The notes under the pieces: generated by a model | Told to the model about the DNA's origin: nothing | The model's database searches: none | The model's input: the letters and a program-made list of their open reading frames with translations, nothing else | Source: Arthrobacter sp. MN05-02 | GTDB lineage: Bacteria > Actinomycetota > Actinomycetes > Actinomycetales > Micrococcaceae | Length of the DNA stretch: 64,000 bases | Direction: 5' to 3' | Assembly (NCBI GenBank): GCA_004001285.1 | Contig: AP018697.1 | Location: 744,001-808,000, forward strand | Translations under genes and position numbers: made by a program | In this document: one piece after another, positions 63,058 to 64,000 of the stretch | How positions within the stretch are numbered: the first letter of the stretch is position 1 | How the letters are laid out: the number at the start of each line of letters is the position of its first letter

Positions 63058-63921
63058 GTGGGTGTTGTACCGCTGAAGGACATCGTTGATCCGGCATTCC
63101 AGGCCCGCTACGGGGTGCCTGCCATCAACATCTTCAATGACCTGACCATGGAGGGCGTGCTCGCCGGCGCCGTGGAGGCCAACTCCCCGGTGATCCTGCA
63201 GACCTCGGTGAAGACCGTGCGCAGCATCGGCTCGCGGGTGCTCTTCGACATGTGGCAGTCGATGACGCGCGGCATCGAGGTGCCCGTCACCCTGCACCTG
63301 GATCACTGCCCGGACCGTGACGTCGTCACCGAGTGCCTGAAAGCCGGCTGGAACTCCGTGCTCTTCGATGCGTCCAACCTCCCCGTCGAGGAGAACCAGC
63401 GCCAGACCGTTGAGGTGGTCGCCGAGGCCCGCAGCTACGGGGCCCAGGTGGAGGGCGAGATCGAGGCCATCAGCGGCGTCGAGGACGACCACGGGTCCGA
63501 CGACGTCTCCAAGCAGCAGAGCCTCGAGGTGGCCCTCGCGTTCATCGACGCCACCGGGATCGACGTCCTCGCCCCCTCGATCGGCAACGCCCACGGCAGC
63601 TACAAGGCCGCCCCCGTGCTCGACGCCGAACGCGTCACGCAGATCGTCGAGGCACGGAACGTGCCCATCGCCCTGCACGGAGGCAGCGGCCTGAGCGCCG
63701 AGCAGTTCGCCGACCTCATCGCCCGCGGCTGCGCGAAGGTCAACATCTCCACGGCCCTCAAGGAGACGTACATGCAGTCGAGCCTGGCGTTCCTCAAGCA
63801 GGCCGAGCAGAACAGCAAGTGGGATCCGCCGTCGCTGTTCAAGCACACTCGGGCCGACGTCGTCGCGATGGTGACGGACCTCTGCACCCAGTTCGGCAGT
63901 GCAGGCAAGGGCGGCCGCTGA
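63058..63921 (+). CDS. Class II (zinc) fructose-bisphosphate/tagatose-bisphosphate-type aldolase
   Basis: The 287-residue protein starts at the GTG at 63058 with AGGAGGAG seven bases upstream. It shows the class II marks: VPAINIFNDLTMEGVLAGAV, LHLDHCPDRDVV with Asp and zinc-binding His, VEGEIEAISGVEDDH, NAHGSYK (zinc His) and IALHGGSGLSAEQF (zinc His). Enzymes of this kind cleave or join ketose phosphates. A HAD phosphatase gene follows after 2 bp, suggesting a sugar-phosphate pathway. Confidence 0.9.
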   Translation: MGVVPLKDIVDPAFQARYGVPAINIFNDLTMEGVLAGAVEANSPVILQTSVKTVRSIGSRVLFDMWQSMTRGIEVPVTLHLDHCPDRDVVTECLKAGWNSVLFDASNLPVEENQRQTVEVVAEARSYGAQVEGEIEAISGVEDDHGSDDVSKQQSLEVALAFIDATGIDVLAPSIGNAHGSYKAAPVLDAERVTQIVEARNVPIALHGGSGLSAEQFADLIARGCAKVNISTALKETYMQSSLAFLKQAEQNSKWDPPSLFKHTRADVVAMVTDLCTQFGSAGKGGR

Positions 63922-63923
63922 CC

Positions 63924-64000
63924 ATGCCGGCCCTCATCTTCGACTGCGACGGCGTGCTCGCCGACACCGAACAGTACGGCCACCTCCCCGCCTTCAACCA
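63924..64000 (+). CDS. HAD-superfamily hydrolase, N-terminal part (runs off the right edge)
   Basis: Two bases after the aldolase stop, the ATG at 63924 opens a frame beginning MPALIFDCDGVLADTEQYGH, HAD motif I (DxDGVL) with the nucleophile Asp at residue 8. The cut prevents a substrate assignment; beta-phosphoglucomutase or CbbY-like phosphatases begin in this way. It is surely co-transcribed with the aldolase. Confidence 0.8.
   Translation, partial: MPALIFDCDGVLADTEQYGHLPAFN

Overview
The window comes from a high-GC actinobacterium, most probably an Arthrobacter-like member of the Micrococcaceae. This is inferred from base composition, GTG starts, the DUF222/HNH endonuclease, the NIPSNAP and HbpS-like proteins, the Rv2466c-type nitroreductase and the IS481/IS3/ISL3 remnants. 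No rRNA, tRNA or CRISPR array was seen.

Left chromosomal part (1-30431). A GntR regulator (cut by the window edge) is divergent from a nitrilase-superfamily hydrolase. Facing it is a five-gene peptide/nickel-type ABC uptake operon, transcribed leftwards: binding lipoprotein, two permeases, a fused double ATPase broken by two frame changes, and a DszC-like flavoprotein. Then come an HbpS/UPF0303 protein, a GntP gluconate-type permease, an Rv2466c-like thiol oxidoreductase, a matrixin-like protease (frameshifted), an X25/CBM protein, a PRISE-type SDR, a NIPSNAP protein and a NERD protein. A second nitrilase is divergent from a translationally coupled set: 57-aa membrane protein, NCS1 permease, zinc alcohol dehydrogenase, then a TetR regulator. 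Two tandem LtaS/sulfatase-like membrane enzymes carry duplicated promoters. They are followed by short-repeat arrays, an HNH endonuclease and an ArsR-SRPBCC pair.

Genomic island (about 30432-60335). It is lower in GC and full of defence genes. It abuts a GntR gene that has lost its DNA-binding half and a LuxR gene that has lost its first residues. Those two genes would have been divergent neighbours, so the island has replaced the DNA between their 5' ends. From left to right it holds an AddA-like helicase-nuclease with a truncated AddB-like partner, IS481 and IS3 remnants, a complete BREX type 1 operon (brxA-brxB-brxC-pglX-pglZ-brxL) and a GmrSD type IV restriction enzyme. Next are an ISL3 remnant and a HelD-like helicase remnant, a small zinc-ribbon protein, a DUF6308-like protein, a PD-(D/E)XK nuclease-like protein, a NERD-UvrD helicase with an in-frame amber codon, and a PLD-SF2 helicase-DUF3427 protein. 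BREX would modify host DNA through PglX and block phage replication, GmrSD would cut modified foreign DNA, and the helicase-nucleases are plausible further barriers.

Right chromosomal part (60336-64000). This holds the LuxR remnant, an alpha/beta hydrolase, an SRPBCC protein, a GlcG/HbpS protein, a class II aldolase and the start of a HAD hydrolase.

Several genes in the non-island parts carry an apparent single extra base, mostly in G or C runs. This may be sequence error rather than true gene decay.
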